A stretch of 40,401 bases of DNA, from contig JAAVZL010000010.1 in the NCBI GenBank assembly GCA_022791635.1, positions 1-40,401 of the forward strand, written 5' to 3'. The notes beneath the pieces are model-generated. The model was not told the origin of the DNA and searched no databases. It was given only the letters and a program-made list of their open reading frames with translations. Every line of letters begins with the position of its first letter. The stretch's first letter is position 1. This document shows positions 32,663 to 40,401 of the stretch, in pieces. The DNA comes from Lachnospiraceae bacterium. GTDB lineage: Bacteria; Bacillota; Clostridia; Lachnospirales; Lachnospiraceae. The translations under genes and the position numbers were made by a program.

Positions 32663-33904
32663 ATGGAAAAGAAAACATTGTATCTGGAATGCCGGTCCGG
32701 AATCAGCGGGGATATGACGGTGGCGGCCCTTTTGGATCTGGGCGCTACAGAGGAAAATCTTCGCCGGACTCTGGCACAGCTTCCTCTGGAAGGGTATGAG
32801 ATTCGAATCGGAAGAGTTCAGAAATCCGGGCTGGATGCCTGTGATTTTGATGTGATCCTGGAGGAAGAGCATTCCCATGGGCATGGAGCCCACGGCCACC
32901 ACAGCCATGGGGAGCATTCCCACACCCATGAGCACCGCACCTGGAGGGATATTGAAGAGATGCTGGATAAGGCGGGGTTAAAGCCCCGGGTTCTGGAGCT
33001 GTCAAAGCAGATGTTCCGCATTGTGGCGGAGGCGGAGGGACGGGTTCACGGCCGGCCGGCGGAGGAAGTCCATTTTCACGAGGTGGGAGCGGTGGATTCC
33101 ATTGTGGATATTGTATCTGCCGCGGCCTGCATGGAAGAGCTTGGCATAGAAAAGGTGGTGGTCTCCGATATCTGGGAGGGCCAGGGGCATGTGCACTGCC
33201 AGCACGGAATTCTGCCGGTTCCCGTTCCTGCGGTTACGGAGATTGCGGCAAGGCATGGACTTACCCTTAGGCAGACGGAGCAGTCAGGAGAGATGGTGAC
33301 GCCTACGGGGGCGGCCATTGCGGCCCTCTCCGATGGTAAGAAACCGGAAGCCTTTGCAATTAAAAGGATAGGGATAGGAGCCGGAAAGAAGGAATTTCCC
33401 AGAGCCAATATTCTTAGGGCCATGGTGATTGAAGAGGTGAAAGAGCCGGAGGAAGGACTTTGGATGCTGGAGTGCAACATTGACGACTGCTCCGGAGAGA
33501 CCCTGGGGTACGCAATGGAGCGCCTTCTTGAGGCCGGGGCTTTGGATGTGTTTTTCACCCCGATTTATATGAAAAAGAACCGTCCGGCGTACCAGCTGTC
33601 TGTCCTCTGCAGGGAGGGGCTGATACAAAAGATGAATGCCATTTTGTTCCGGGAAACCACGACGATCGGCGTGCGCCGGTATCCGGTAGAGCGAGATGCG
33701 CTAAAGCGGCGGATCGAAGAGGTTCTGACCCCCTATGGCCCCGCCCGGGTAAAGGTGTGCTCCTTTGAGGAGGAGGAAACGGGCTATCCGGAGTATGAGA
33801 GCGTGAAAAAGCTTGCCGGAGAGCAGGGGATGCCTTATAAAGAGATGTATCGGCGGGTTTTGGAACAGGTAAATCAGAGAGCTTTGATTGGAGGCGATAA
33901 GTAG
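32663..33904 (+). CDS. larC: nickel insertion protein LarC, single unsplit gene
   Basis: The 413-residue protein is LarC, the CTP-dependent nickel insertase that completes the nickel-pincer cofactor. GISGDMTVAALLDLGA at the N-terminus and FHEVGAVDSIVDIV are family landmarks. Residues 70-91 hold 11 histidines, a metal-binding stretch that probably collects nickel. The C-terminal part carries NIDDCSGETLGYAMERLLEAGA and TTTIGVRRYPVERDAL, the portion separated as LarC2 in Lactiplantibacillus, where a programmed frameshift joins the two halves. Here no shift is needed. The start at 32663 follows AGGAGGG closely; an earlier in-frame ATG lies inside larB. LarE and the racemase LarA are not in the window. 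Confidence 0.95.
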   Translation: MEKKTLYLECRSGISGDMTVAALLDLGATEENLRRTLAQLPLEGYEIRIGRVQKSGLDACDFDVILEEEHSHGHGAHGHHSHGEHSHTHEHRTWRDIEEMLDKAGLKPRVLELSKQMFRIVAEAEGRVHGRPAEEVHFHEVGAVDSIVDIVSAAACMEELGIEKVVVSDIWEGQGHVHCQHGILPVPVPAVTEIAARHGLTLRQTEQSGEMVTPTGAAIAALSDGKKPEAFAIKRIGIGAGKKEFPRANILRAMVIEEVKEPEEGLWMLECNIDDCSGETLGYAMERLLEAGALDVFFTPIYMKKNRPAYQLSVLCREGLIQKMNAILFRETTTIGVRRYPVERDALKRRIEEVLTPYGPARVKVCSFEEEETGYPEYESVKKLAGEQGMPYKEMYRRVLEQVNQRALIGGDK

Positions 33905-33944
33905 AAATCCTTGATAGGGCTGCCGGGAGTAAGATCATGATAAA

Positions 33945-33993
33945 CAGGGGAAAATGTGGTGCGTGCAGGCCACACTTCCCCTGATATTTTTCT
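33945..33993 (+). terminator. terminator after larC
   Basis: CAGGGGAA with TTCCCCTG and TGTGG with CCACA form a long stem with one small internal loop, followed by ATATTTTTC. It ends the GDP-fucose/lar unit. Confidence 0.8.
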
Positions 33994-34230
33994 ATAGATT
34001 TTTCCCATTTTGAAATATGATACTGTTTTTATTTAAGGATTTAAATTTAATTAAATATTGTATGAACATAAAAACGCTAAGTTATTTAATTGATGGGAAA
34101 TTATGCACAAATTAGACACGAATATTTTTGCAATATTAAACAATTGACCTACGAATTTAAATATGAAGAACAAGGAAATAGCGGAATTACTATAAATCTT
34201 TCAACGGATTTTGCAAGACCGTCATACATC

Positions 34231-34854
34231 AAGGTGCCAGAGCTTCTTGCAACGCTGGCCATGCAGTTCGTGCTGAACGGCGTCGCGACTACGTATGCGG
34301 GCGCAGGCTCTATCAGCGAAGTGACGGCGATTTGGTGGAACGGCGAATATCCGACCGCTAAGATTCCGGCTTTCTTTACGGCGCTTGGCAAAGCCCCCTG
34401 GATTATTCTTATCATGCTTTTATGTGTTGTGTTTATGCATATTTTCCTGAAATATACGAAATACGGAAGATATTTTTACTAGATTGGAAGCAGTCCCACG
34501 GCTGCACGGCTTTCGGGAATGGATGTGACCAAGTTTGCATATATATCCAGAGCCATGGCATGCGTTCTTATCTGCCTGGGCGGCATTCTCGTAGGAGCAA
34601 GAAACGGAGGCGCCACCATAGGATCTGCCAGCGGACAGCTGATGCCCGCATTGGCGGCTGTGATTGTAGGCCAGTCTGTGGCAGGCGCGGGAAAAGCAAA
34701 TACCATCGGAACTCTGGTAGGTGCATTTCTGATTGGCATGATGGAAAACGGACTGATCATGATTGGCGTTCCGTATTACAGCATGGACGCAGTAAAGGGA
34801 CTTGTGTTGATTATTGCCCTGGCAATGGCCTATATCAACAGCAAGAATGCTTAA
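34231..34854 (+). pseudogene. broken sugar ABC permease (RbsC family), in-frame TAG and lost N-terminus
   Basis: Permease-like sequence begins near 34231 (KVPELLATLAMQFVLNGV) and continues to 34854, about 207 codons against about 320 in intact relatives. An in-frame TAG at 34480-34482 interrupts the well-known coupling loop; reading through it gives GRYFY-stop-IGSSPTAARLSG, where intact relatives have an alanine. Frame and homology are the same on both sides, so this is a nonsense change rather than a frameshift. Upstream of 34231 the frame extends to an ATG at 34090 but is AT-rich and not permease-like, so the 5' end was probably replaced. No ATPase or binding protein is beside it. Confidence 0.85.
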
Positions 34855-34867
34855 AGGAAAGGAACAT

Positions 34868-35830
34868 ATGATGGCTGGATATACCGGAAACTGCGGCGGT
34901 GGCGGAAAGGTGGCAACGCTTATGCAGTCTCCGGCTGCGGACGGGCTTTTTCACAGAGCGATTATGATGAGCGGATCGGGGCTTCAGGGCTCCAGGCCGA
35001 GGGTGGATCGCGAGATAGCGCTCTCTATGCTCCGCTATCTCCATATGGATTCCATTGACGAGCTGCAGAAGGATCCTCTTAAGGATTTTATCGCAGCTAC
35101 CAATGCTGCATTCAAGGAAACGGAGGGGAAGAAGGAGTCTGTCTTAGATGCGCTCAGGTTTGAGCTGACGCCCAATGATACTTATAAGGGAGAGGCAATC
35201 CTTGTGGGGCTGCGTGAGCATGCAAAGCAAATTCCACTGATGATTGGAAATGTCTTTGCCGAATTCAATATGAGAGCAGTGATGCCAAACAAAAGACATG
35301 CTTCCGAGAGTGAAATTCACGCGTATTTGAGTGAAATATTCGAAGAGGCGACAGACCGGATTATAGAGGAGTTTAAGAAGGCATATCCACAAAAGAGTCT
35401 CGGAGATCTTGGGGCGCTTGATCATATCTTCAGACCGCCCACCATTGCGCTTGCGGATCTTCGCGCAAAGGATCATTGCAGCAATACTTATGTTCATATG
35501 AACGCATTTGAGGCGCCGCAGGATGACGGCCTTCCAATCTGGCATTGCGGAGATCTGGATTTCCTGTTCCACAGCGCAGAGCTGTCGCCGATTCACCAGA
35601 TTCCAGGTTATACCAGCGAATTTCAGGAAAAGGTGTTTACCGGCTTTATGACCTTTGCAAAAACCGGGAATCCGAACAATGAGTTGATCCCGAACTGGCC
35701 GGAATATAAGATGGGCAGTGAGTACACAATGATGTTTGATAAGACAATAGAGCCCAGACTGGATTACGACAGAGAATTGATGGCGGATGTGGCTAAGTAC
35801 AGGCATCACGATACGCTGATTGATTTTTAG
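34868..35830 (+). pseudogene. N-terminally truncated type B carboxylesterase without its catalytic serine
   Basis: A 320-codon frame has a good ribosome site (AAGGAAAGGA) and matches the C-terminal two thirds of type B carboxylesterases from GGGKVATLMQSPAADGLFH onward. Intact enzymes have about 500 residues; the oxyanion HGG region is absent. At the nucleophile elbow, where G-x-S-x-G is expected, the text reads GNCGGG, with cysteine in the serine position. The histidine region GLPIWHCGDLDFLFHSAE is kept. The first codons (MMAGYTGN) look foreign and sit at a normal distance after the permease stop, suggesting a deletion fused another gene's start to the esterase tail. Hydrolytic activity is unlikely. 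Confidence 0.75.
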
Positions 35831-35845
35831 AGATGGTCAGCAATG

Positions 35846-35896
35846 AGAAAAAAAGAAACAAAGAATCCACAGTGGTGAGACCTCTGCGGATTCTTT
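35846..35896 (-). terminator. terminator of the tRNA genes, also usable from the plus strand
   Basis: AAAGAATCC (35860-35868) pairs with GGATTCTTT (35888-35896), with CAG/CTG inside. Read on the minus strand it is followed by a T-rich tract (35859-35846), the normal signal for ending the tRNA transcript. Confidence 0.85.
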
Positions 35897-35905
35897 ATAA
35901 TATTA

Positions 35906-35979
35906 TGGAAGCAATGGGGCTCGAACCCATGACCTCTCGCGTGTGAGGCGAACGCTCATCCCAGCTGAGCTATGCTTCC
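35906..35979 (-). tRNA. tRNA-Val (CAC anticodon)
   Basis: Read on the minus strand the 74 nt fold as a full cloverleaf: acceptor GGAAGCA with TGCTTCC, D-arm GCTC/GAGC, anticodon loop CTCACAC in stem TTCGC/GCGAG, and T-arm GGGTTCGAGCCC. The anticodon CAC reads GUG valine codons. Discriminator base A; CCA is not encoded. Confidence 0.95.
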
Positions 35980-36035
35980 GGAATATGAGATACCAAAGAC
36001 CCCGCCCGCACAGGAGGCGTTCTCTCCGGTATGAA

Positions 36036-36108
36036 TGGACCCGAAGGGATTCGAACCCTCGGCCTCCGCGTTGCGAACGCGGCGCTCTCCCAACTGAGCC
36101 ACGAGCCC
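36036..36108 (-). tRNA. tRNA-Ala (CGC anticodon)
   Basis: Read on the minus strand the 73 nt fold as a cloverleaf: acceptor GGGCTCG with CGGGTCC (two G-U pairs), D-arm GCTC/GAGC, anticodon loop TTCGCAA in stem CCGCG/CGCGG, T-arm GGGTTCGAATCCC. The anticodon CGC reads GCG alanine codons. It is upstream of tRNA-Val in the same transcript. CCA is not encoded. Confidence 0.93.
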
Positions 36109-36194
36109 TTTTCTGTCACTGCTCTGTAAATTCTATTTTACTACTTTATCAAAGAAAATCAAGCTCTTTTTTCGATCCTTTCACATTTTCCATG

Positions 36195-36246
36195 GCAAAA
36201 GCCTTATGGGCTGTCGCAAAATAGGGCGGCCCCATAAGACTTTTGC
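36195..36246. terminator. bidirectional terminator between symporter and tRNA genes
   Basis: GCAAAAGCCTTATGGG (36195-36210) pairs with CCCATAAGACTTTTGC (36231-36246) with a single mismatch, with AAAAG/CTTTT at the base. It ends the minus-strand symporter gene (stop at 36251). The loop side contains GGGCTGTCGCAAAA, similar to the end of the 7284-7494 palindrome. Confidence 0.8.
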
Positions 36247-36250
36247 TATT

Positions 36251-37633
36251 CTACTTCTTATCTGCGTCCTTCACTAATTTTACCACAGTTCCGCCTAACA
36301 AGAACAAAGCAACCAGGTTAGGAATGGACATCAGGCCGTTAAAGGTCTCCGCAATACTCCAAAGAAGCCCCAGATTCACGGTAGCTCCAAGAATGGCAAC
36401 AGCCGAGTACACCAGCATAAACGGCTTATTGGCCTTAGAGCCCAGCAAAAACTCAATACACCGTGTCCCATAAAGCCCCCATCCGAGAATGGTGGAAAAG
36501 GCAAAGCAGCAGAGAGCCACTGCCGTAAAAATGGAAACCCAGTTCCCATAGGTGGCGGTAAATCCGCTGATGGTCAGCTCCGCACCTGCAGCCTCCCCAT
36601 AGCCGATGGGCACGCCGCTGCATAAAACAACAAGAGCCGTCGTCGTACAGATCACAATCGTATCCATAAACACTTCAAAGACACCGAAATATCCCTGCTT
36701 CACCGGATCATTCGTATCCGCCGCCGCATGGGCGATAGATCCCGTACCAAGGCCGGCCTCGTTGGAGAAGATACCCCGGGAAACGCCTTTTTGCATACTT
36801 AAGAACATAGTCCCCACAACACCTCCCGTAACGGCAGAGGGAGCAAACGCGCCCTGGAAAATCGCCGCAAACACGCCGGGAACATTCTGGATATGTACTG
36901 CAATCACACCGATAGCCAGGATAATATAGAACGTAGCCATAAAAGGAATCAGCCGCTCCGTTACCCGGCCGATACGCTTGATGCCGCCCAGAAGAATCAT
37001 GGCAACGAGAATCATAATTGCAATTCCGATGATCAGATTTACCGTATTTACGGATTCGGAAGAAATCACACCGTAATTCAAAAGCGCCGTATTGATAGCC
37101 GTCGTAATCGTATTCACCTGGGTGGCATTTCCTGTACCAAACACCGTTAAAATACCGAGAACGGAAAATACAACGGCAAGCCATTTCCATTTGGGCTCCA
37201 GTCCGTTCTTAATATAATACATGGGACCGCCTACCCAGTCGCCGTGCTGATTCTTCTCCCGAAAATGCACCGCCAGGGTGACCTCCGAAAACTTCGTACA
37301 CATACCGAGTAAAGCGGAAACCCACATCCAGAACACCGCTCCCGGGCCGCCGATGGCGATGGCTCCGGCCACTCCGGCGATGTTGCCCGTACCCACGGTG
37401 GCGGCAAGGGCCGTGCAGACTGCCTGGAAGGGCGTTACGGCTCCGTCTGCGGCGTCTGATTTGGCAAAAATCTTCCCGATGGTCACCCGGAAGGTATGGC
37501 CGAACTTCCGAAACTGGATAAAACGGGTGCGTAAGCTTAAATAAAGCCCCACACCGATAATGCAGACCATAGCCGGGATTCCCCAGACGATATTGTTGAC
37601 GGTATTGTTGATGTATGTAATAGTCTGTAGCAT
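36251..37633 (-). CDS. sodium:alanine symporter (AGCS family)
   Basis: The 460-residue inner-membrane protein is an alanine or glycine:cation symporter, moving small neutral amino acids with Na+. Family landmarks are ALAATVGTGNIAGVAGAIAIGGPGAVFWMW cut here to VGTGNIAGVAGAIAIGG (about 80-96), then VGGPMYYIKNGL and SNEAGLGTGSIAHAAA (about 291-306). Ten or more hydrophobic segments and a normal family length indicate an intact protein. GAGGAG precedes the ATG on the minus strand. The gene is single, with its own promoter, a perfect inverted repeat in its leader (37661-37687) and a terminator shared with the tRNA side. Exchange or uptake of alanine fits an amino-acid-fermenting anaerobe. Confidence 0.94.
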   Translation of the reverse strand: MLQTITYINNTVNNIVWGIPAMVCIIGVGLYLSLRTRFIQFRKFGHTFRVTIGKIFAKSDAADGAVTPFQAVCTALAATVGTGNIAGVAGAIAIGGPGAVFWMWVSALLGMCTKFSEVTLAVHFREKNQHGDWVGGPMYYIKNGLEPKWKWLAVVFSVLGILTVFGTGNATQVNTITTAINTALLNYGVISSESVNTVNLIIGIAIMILVAMILLGGIKRIGRVTERLIPFMATFYIILAIGVIAVHIQNVPGVFAAIFQGAFAPSAVTGGVVGTMFLSMQKGVSRGIFSNEAGLGTGSIAHAAADTNDPVKQGYFGVFEVFMDTIVICTTTALVVLCSGVPIGYGEAAGAELTISGFTATYGNWVSIFTAVALCCFAFSTILGWGLYGTRCIEFLLGSKANKPFMLVYSAVAILGATVNLGLLWSIAETFNGLMSIPNLVALFLLGGTVVKLVKDADKK

Positions 37634-37660
37634 CGTATTCGCTCCTCACATTTCCCATAC

Positions 37661-37687
37661 CTTATTGAACATTAGTAGTTCAATAAG
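37661..37687. promoter_or_regulatory. perfect 10-bp inverted repeat upstream of the symporter
   Basis: CTTATTGAAC (37661-37670) and GTTCAATAAG (37678-37687) are separated by 7 nt. It lies between the putative promoter and the ribosome site, so it may be an operator or an RNA hairpin in the leader. Confidence 0.6.
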
Positions 37688-37717
37688 TATAAATTGCCGG
37701 ATAATCGGCTGTTCTTT

Positions 37718-37747
37718 ATCATAGCATACTTTCTTGGCGGAATACAA
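37718..37747 (-). promoter_or_regulatory. possible symporter promoter
   Basis: Minus strand: -35 TTGTAT (37747-37742), 18-nt spacer, -10 TATGAT (37723-37718). About 85 nt before the start codon. Confidence 0.5.
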
Positions 37748-37899
37748 GGAAATATGAAATTTAATTGATTTCTTGTAGCAAGTAAGCATGCAAAATTAAA
37801 TATGTAAAATAATGGAAAATAATGGAAAATAAGGAAACCAGTACTGCTGAAAATTGCATAAAATTGTGCGGATATCAGACAACATTACGGATTTGCACA

Positions 37900-37928
37900 T
37901 TGACTATCAATTAAGAAAATGCTAATAT
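37900..37928 (+). promoter_or_regulatory. promoter of the V-type ATPase operon
   Basis: -35 TTGACT (37900-37905), 17-nt spacer, -10 TAATAT (37923-37928), about 57 nt before the first gene. The preceding stretch 37741-37899 is AT-rich without genes and contains a short tandem repeat of AATGGAAAAT near 37811-37832. Confidence 0.75.
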
Positions 37929-37984
37929 TTAAGGGATGTGTAAAGAAATTTTACATGAATTGAGAAAGAACAGGTGGTGATTGA

Positions 37985-38293
37985 GTGGTTCAGGAAGCAG
38001 TTCATGCTGTGAAGGAAGCGGAAGCCCAGGCGGAGGCCATCCTGAGGGAAGCCCAAGACGAGAGCGAGCAGCTCATTGGGAAGGCCAAGGAAGAGGCCCA
38101 AAGAATCCGGGAAGAGGCTGCTGCCAAGGCAAAAGAGCAGGAGGCTCTGCGCATGCAGGAGGCAAAGGATTCGGGAAGCAAGATCCTGGAAGAAGCAGCC
38201 GCCGAAGCACAGAAAGAAGCCGATGCATTGAAAGCTCTTGCGGCACAGGAGGAAGCGAAAGCAGTACAGGCCGTAACTTCTGAACTCATATAA
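37985..38293 (+). CDS. V-type ATP synthase peripheral stalk subunit H/G
   Basis: The 102-residue protein is almost entirely a charged coiled coil rich in A, E, K and Q, the pattern of the V-type ATPase peripheral stalk subunit (called H, G or NtpF). The alternating EAEAQAEAIL and EEAQRIREEAAAKAKEQEAL runs form one long helix. The start is GTG at 37985, with AGGTGG (37972-37977) 7 nt upstream. First gene of the operon, 45 nt before subunit I, which is the usual order in Clostridia. A generic coiled-coil protein is possible on composition alone, but the neighbours make the assignment firm. Confidence 0.85.
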   Translation: MVQEAVHAVKEAEAQAEAILREAQDESEQLIGKAKEEAQRIREEAAAKAKEQEALRMQEAKDSGSKILEEAAAEAQKEADALKALAAQEEAKAVQAVTSELI

Positions 38294-38338
38294 AAAAGAG
38301 CTTGAGCAGGCAAAATCTAAGTGAGAGGAGGGATATAT

Positions 38339-40354
38339 ATGGCAGTATTGGAGATGCAGCGAATCGGCATCTGTGCGATGAAAAAGGACAGAAAACGACT
38401 TCTGGAGCTTCTTCAGCAAAAAGGTGTGGTAGAGATTGACGCCCAGGTGGAAGAAGACGAAGTATTCAAGAAGATGGATACGGCCAGCTCCAGAAATATT
38501 TTTGAGAAAAACGCACAGGTAGCGGAGCGCGCTTTAGAGATACTGCAGGAATATGTTCCGGAAAAGAAAGGCATGCTGTCCTCACTGGAGGGAAAGGCTC
38601 TGGTAGACGCCCAGAGCTACGACAGTGTGATTAAGCGGCAGGATGCGATTATGTCGAAGGCGCGCCAGTTGGTGTCCCTTTCCAGACAGATAGCAGAAAA
38701 CAAAGCAAATATTCAGAAACGGGAAAACCAGATAGAGGCCCTGGAGCCCTGGAAGAATCTGGACGTCCCCATGAACTTCATGGGAACAAAGCGAACAACC
38801 GGGTTTGTGGGAACCGTTTCGGAGCTAATGAACACCGAGCAGCTTTACGCAGCAGTTACCCAGGCCGTCCCCGATGTGGACGCTTTTTTTGCGGAGGTTC
38901 TTTCCGCGGACCGGGATCAGACATATCTCTGTGTGATCTGCGGAAAAAAGGATGCGCCTGCTATGGAGGAGGGACTGCGGAGTATCGGCTTTGCAAGGCC
39001 GTCCCAGATAGGAAGCCTCTTACCGGCAGACCGGCAGGAGCAGCTTCGGGGCAAGCGTGAAGCCTTGGTGAAGAAGAATGAAGAAATCATATCTCAGATT
39101 GCAGCTTATGGAGAATCCAGACGGGATCTGGAGCTTGTGGCAGACTATTACCGGGTGAGACTGGACAAATACGAAGTCCTTGGAGGACTGATTCAGTCTA
39201 AGAGCACCTTCCTGGTAACCGGCTATGTACCGAAGTGCGAGGCGGAGGGCTTAAAGCAGGAGCTTGAAAAGAACTTTACCTTAAGCGTGGAGGTTGCGGA
39301 TGTGGAGGAAGAGGACGTTCCCCCCATTCTCCTTAAGAACGGCAAGCTGGCGGCTTCCTTTGAGGGAGTTGTGGAGTCCTTCGGACTTCCGGGCAAGGGA
39401 GAGATCGATCCCACCGCTATTATGGCGTGGTGCTACATCTTCCTGTTCGGACTGATGCTTTCGGATGCGGCCTACGGACTGATTGTATTTCTGGCCTGTG
39501 CCATTGTGCTTAAGAAGTTCCCCCGCATGGGAGAGGGGATGCAGAAGTCTCTTCGCCTGTTTATGTACTGCGGCGTGTCCACACTGGTGTGGGGCGTGCT
39601 CTTCGGCGGATACTTCGGCGACGTGGTGGATGTGGTGTCCCGGACTTTCTTCGGGCAGCAGGTGACTATCAAGGCCCTCTGGTTCGTTCCGCTGAATGAT
39701 CCCATGAAGATGCTTGTTTACTCCATGCTCTTCGGACTCATTCATATGTTCCTGGGACTTGGCATTAAGGCGTATATGCTGATCAAGGATAAAAAGTATC
39801 TGGACTGCTTCTGTGACGTGGGACTGTGGCTCATCTTTTTGATGGGACTGATACTGATGTTCCTGCCAAGCAGCATGTTTGCATCCATTTCCCAGATGTA
39901 CTTCACCTTCCCGCCTGCAGTCAATACACTGGCAAAGGTGATGGCCATCGGAGGTGCGGCAGGAATCTGCCTGATGTCCGGCCGGGCAAATAAAAACTTT
40001 GCGCTGCGGATTGCACTGGGAGCCTACGATCTCTACAACGTAACGGGATGGTTAAGCGACGTTCTGTCCTACTCAAGACTTCTGGCTCTTGGACTTGCAA
40101 CCGGCGTTATCGCATCCGTTATCAACTCTATGGGAAGTATGATGGGAAGCGGCGTTGTGGGAGCAATCGTGTTTATCCTGGTATTTATCGTGGGCCATAT
40201 TCTCAATCTGGCAATCAACCTTTTGGGTGCCTACGTGCATACCAACCGTCTGCAGTATGTGGAGTTTTTCGGAAAGTTTTACGAGGGTGGAGGAAGACCC
40301 TTCAACCCATTTAATATGAAAACAAAATATGTAGATATTAAGGAGGAAAATTAA
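38339..40354 (+). CDS. ntpI: V-type ATP synthase subunit I
   Basis: The 671-residue membrane protein is the a/I subunit, which forms the ion half-channels against the rotor ring and holds the peripheral stalks. The N-terminal half (about 1-340) is soluble and contains coiled coils. The C-terminal half has about seven to eight hydrophobic segments, starting at AIMAWCYIFLFGLMLSDAAYG. The essential membrane arginine is probably in DVLSYSRLLALGLATGVIA, where Y-S-R-L-L-A-L is the family signature. The start at 38339 follows GAGGAGG by 7 nt. The following gene encodes the rotor ring subunit. Whether Na+ or H+ is pumped depends on that truncated subunit. Confidence 0.95.
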   Translation: MAVLEMQRIGICAMKKDRKRLLELLQQKGVVEIDAQVEEDEVFKKMDTASSRNIFEKNAQVAERALEILQEYVPEKKGMLSSLEGKALVDAQSYDSVIKRQDAIMSKARQLVSLSRQIAENKANIQKRENQIEALEPWKNLDVPMNFMGTKRTTGFVGTVSELMNTEQLYAAVTQAVPDVDAFFAEVLSADRDQTYLCVICGKKDAPAMEEGLRSIGFARPSQIGSLLPADRQEQLRGKREALVKKNEEIISQIAAYGESRRDLELVADYYRVRLDKYEVLGGLIQSKSTFLVTGYVPKCEAEGLKQELEKNFTLSVEVADVEEEDVPPILLKNGKLAASFEGVVESFGLPGKGEIDPTAIMAWCYIFLFGLMLSDAAYGLIVFLACAIVLKKFPRMGEGMQKSLRLFMYCGVSTLVWGVLFGGYFGDVVDVVSRTFFGQQVTIKALWFVPLNDPMKMLVYSMLFGLIHMFLGLGIKAYMLIKDKKYLDCFCDVGLWLIFLMGLILMFLPSSMFASISQMYFTFPPAVNTLAKVMAIGGAAGICLMSGRANKNFALRIALGAYDLYNVTGWLSDVLSYSRLLALGLATGVIASVINSMGSMMGSGVVGAIVFILVFIVGHILNLAINLLGAYVHTNRLQYVEFFGKFYEGGGRPFNPFNMKTKYVDIKEEN

Positions 40355-40356
40355 TT

Positions 40357-40401
40357 ATGTTAGGTCAATTAGGAGGCGTTTACGCATTATTAGGAGCAGC
40401 A
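40357..40401 (+). CDS. ntpK: V-type ATP synthase subunit K (proteolipid), cut by the window edge
   Basis: Only 15 codons are present (MLGQLGGVYALLGAA). They follow subunit I after 2 nt, with AGGAGG 10 nt before the ATG. The glycine/alanine-rich hydrophobic start and the gene order identify the rotor ring proteolipid. The ion-binding glutamate lies outside the window. Confidence 0.8.
   Translation, partial: MLGQLGGVYALLGAA

Noticed and set aside
34090..34230. N-terminal coding part of the broken permease
   Set aside because: The frame is open but AT-rich, hydrophilic and unlike any permease start, so it was left out of the pseudogene span.
34480..34482. TAG as a recoded amino acid such as pyrrolysine
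   Set aside because: The gene also lacks its 5' third and its partner genes, and the position is alanine in relatives; no pyrrolysine genes are present. A nonsense mutation is simpler.
37634..37740. A glycine riboswitch before the alanine/glycine symporter
   Set aside because: The leader is under 100 nt and I see none of the conserved glycine aptamer core; only the inverted repeat is present.

Overview
The window looks like the chromosome of a strictly anaerobic gut Clostridia, most likely Lachnospiraceae. The signs are strong AGGAGG-type ribosome binding sites, lipoprotein-type sugar-binding proteins, YesM/YesN-type two-component genes, a DUF1002 protein, AraC regulators in number, a Na+/alanine symporter and a V-type (not F-type) ATPase operon. 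No rRNA, CRISPR array, phage or transposase gene is visible. All calls come from reading the sequence; no database search was run.

Layout. 1-5.2 kb: a large membrane protein, then a cytidylate-kinase-like protein, a zinc alcohol dehydrogenase and an aldo/keto reductase behind a consensus promoter. 5.2-7.5 kb: an alpha/beta hydrolase and a DUF1002 secreted protein, separated by a 94-bp MITE-like insertion and followed by a 211-bp palindrome. 7.5-11.9 kb: a three-gene sensing unit (AraC-type response regulator, sensor kinase, membrane-anchored sugar-binding protein). 11.9-14.1 kb: AraC and DeoR regulators on the minus strand with a small unexplained ORF between them.

14.1-23.5 kb is the most interesting block. 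A DeoR repressor and a palindromic operator control a 3-epimerase, a 6-phospho-3-hexuloisomerase-like SIS protein, a PfkB sugar kinase and a binding lipoprotein. After a terminator and a new promoter come permease, ATPase, a second permease, a second closely related binding protein, and a FucU/RbsD mutarotase. Together these could import an uncommon hexose or hexulose, phosphorylate it and convert it to fructose-6-phosphate. The substrate (allulose/allose or a 3-ketohexose) is inferred, not shown.

23.6-26 kb: a secreted GDSL hydrolase convergent with an AraC regulator. 26.1-31.9 kb: manC-gmd-fcl-manA-pgm, a complete set for making GDP-L-fucose from fructose-6-phosphate. 31.9-33.9 kb: larB and an unsplit larC (nickel-pincer cofactor) without larE or larA in view. 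34-35.8 kb: a decayed area with a broken sugar permease and a headless carboxylesterase. 35.9-36.1 kb: tRNA-Val and tRNA-Ala. 36.2-37.7 kb: a Na+/alanine symporter. 37.9 kb to the end: the start of a V-type ATPase operon (subunits H/G, I, K), cut by the window edge.
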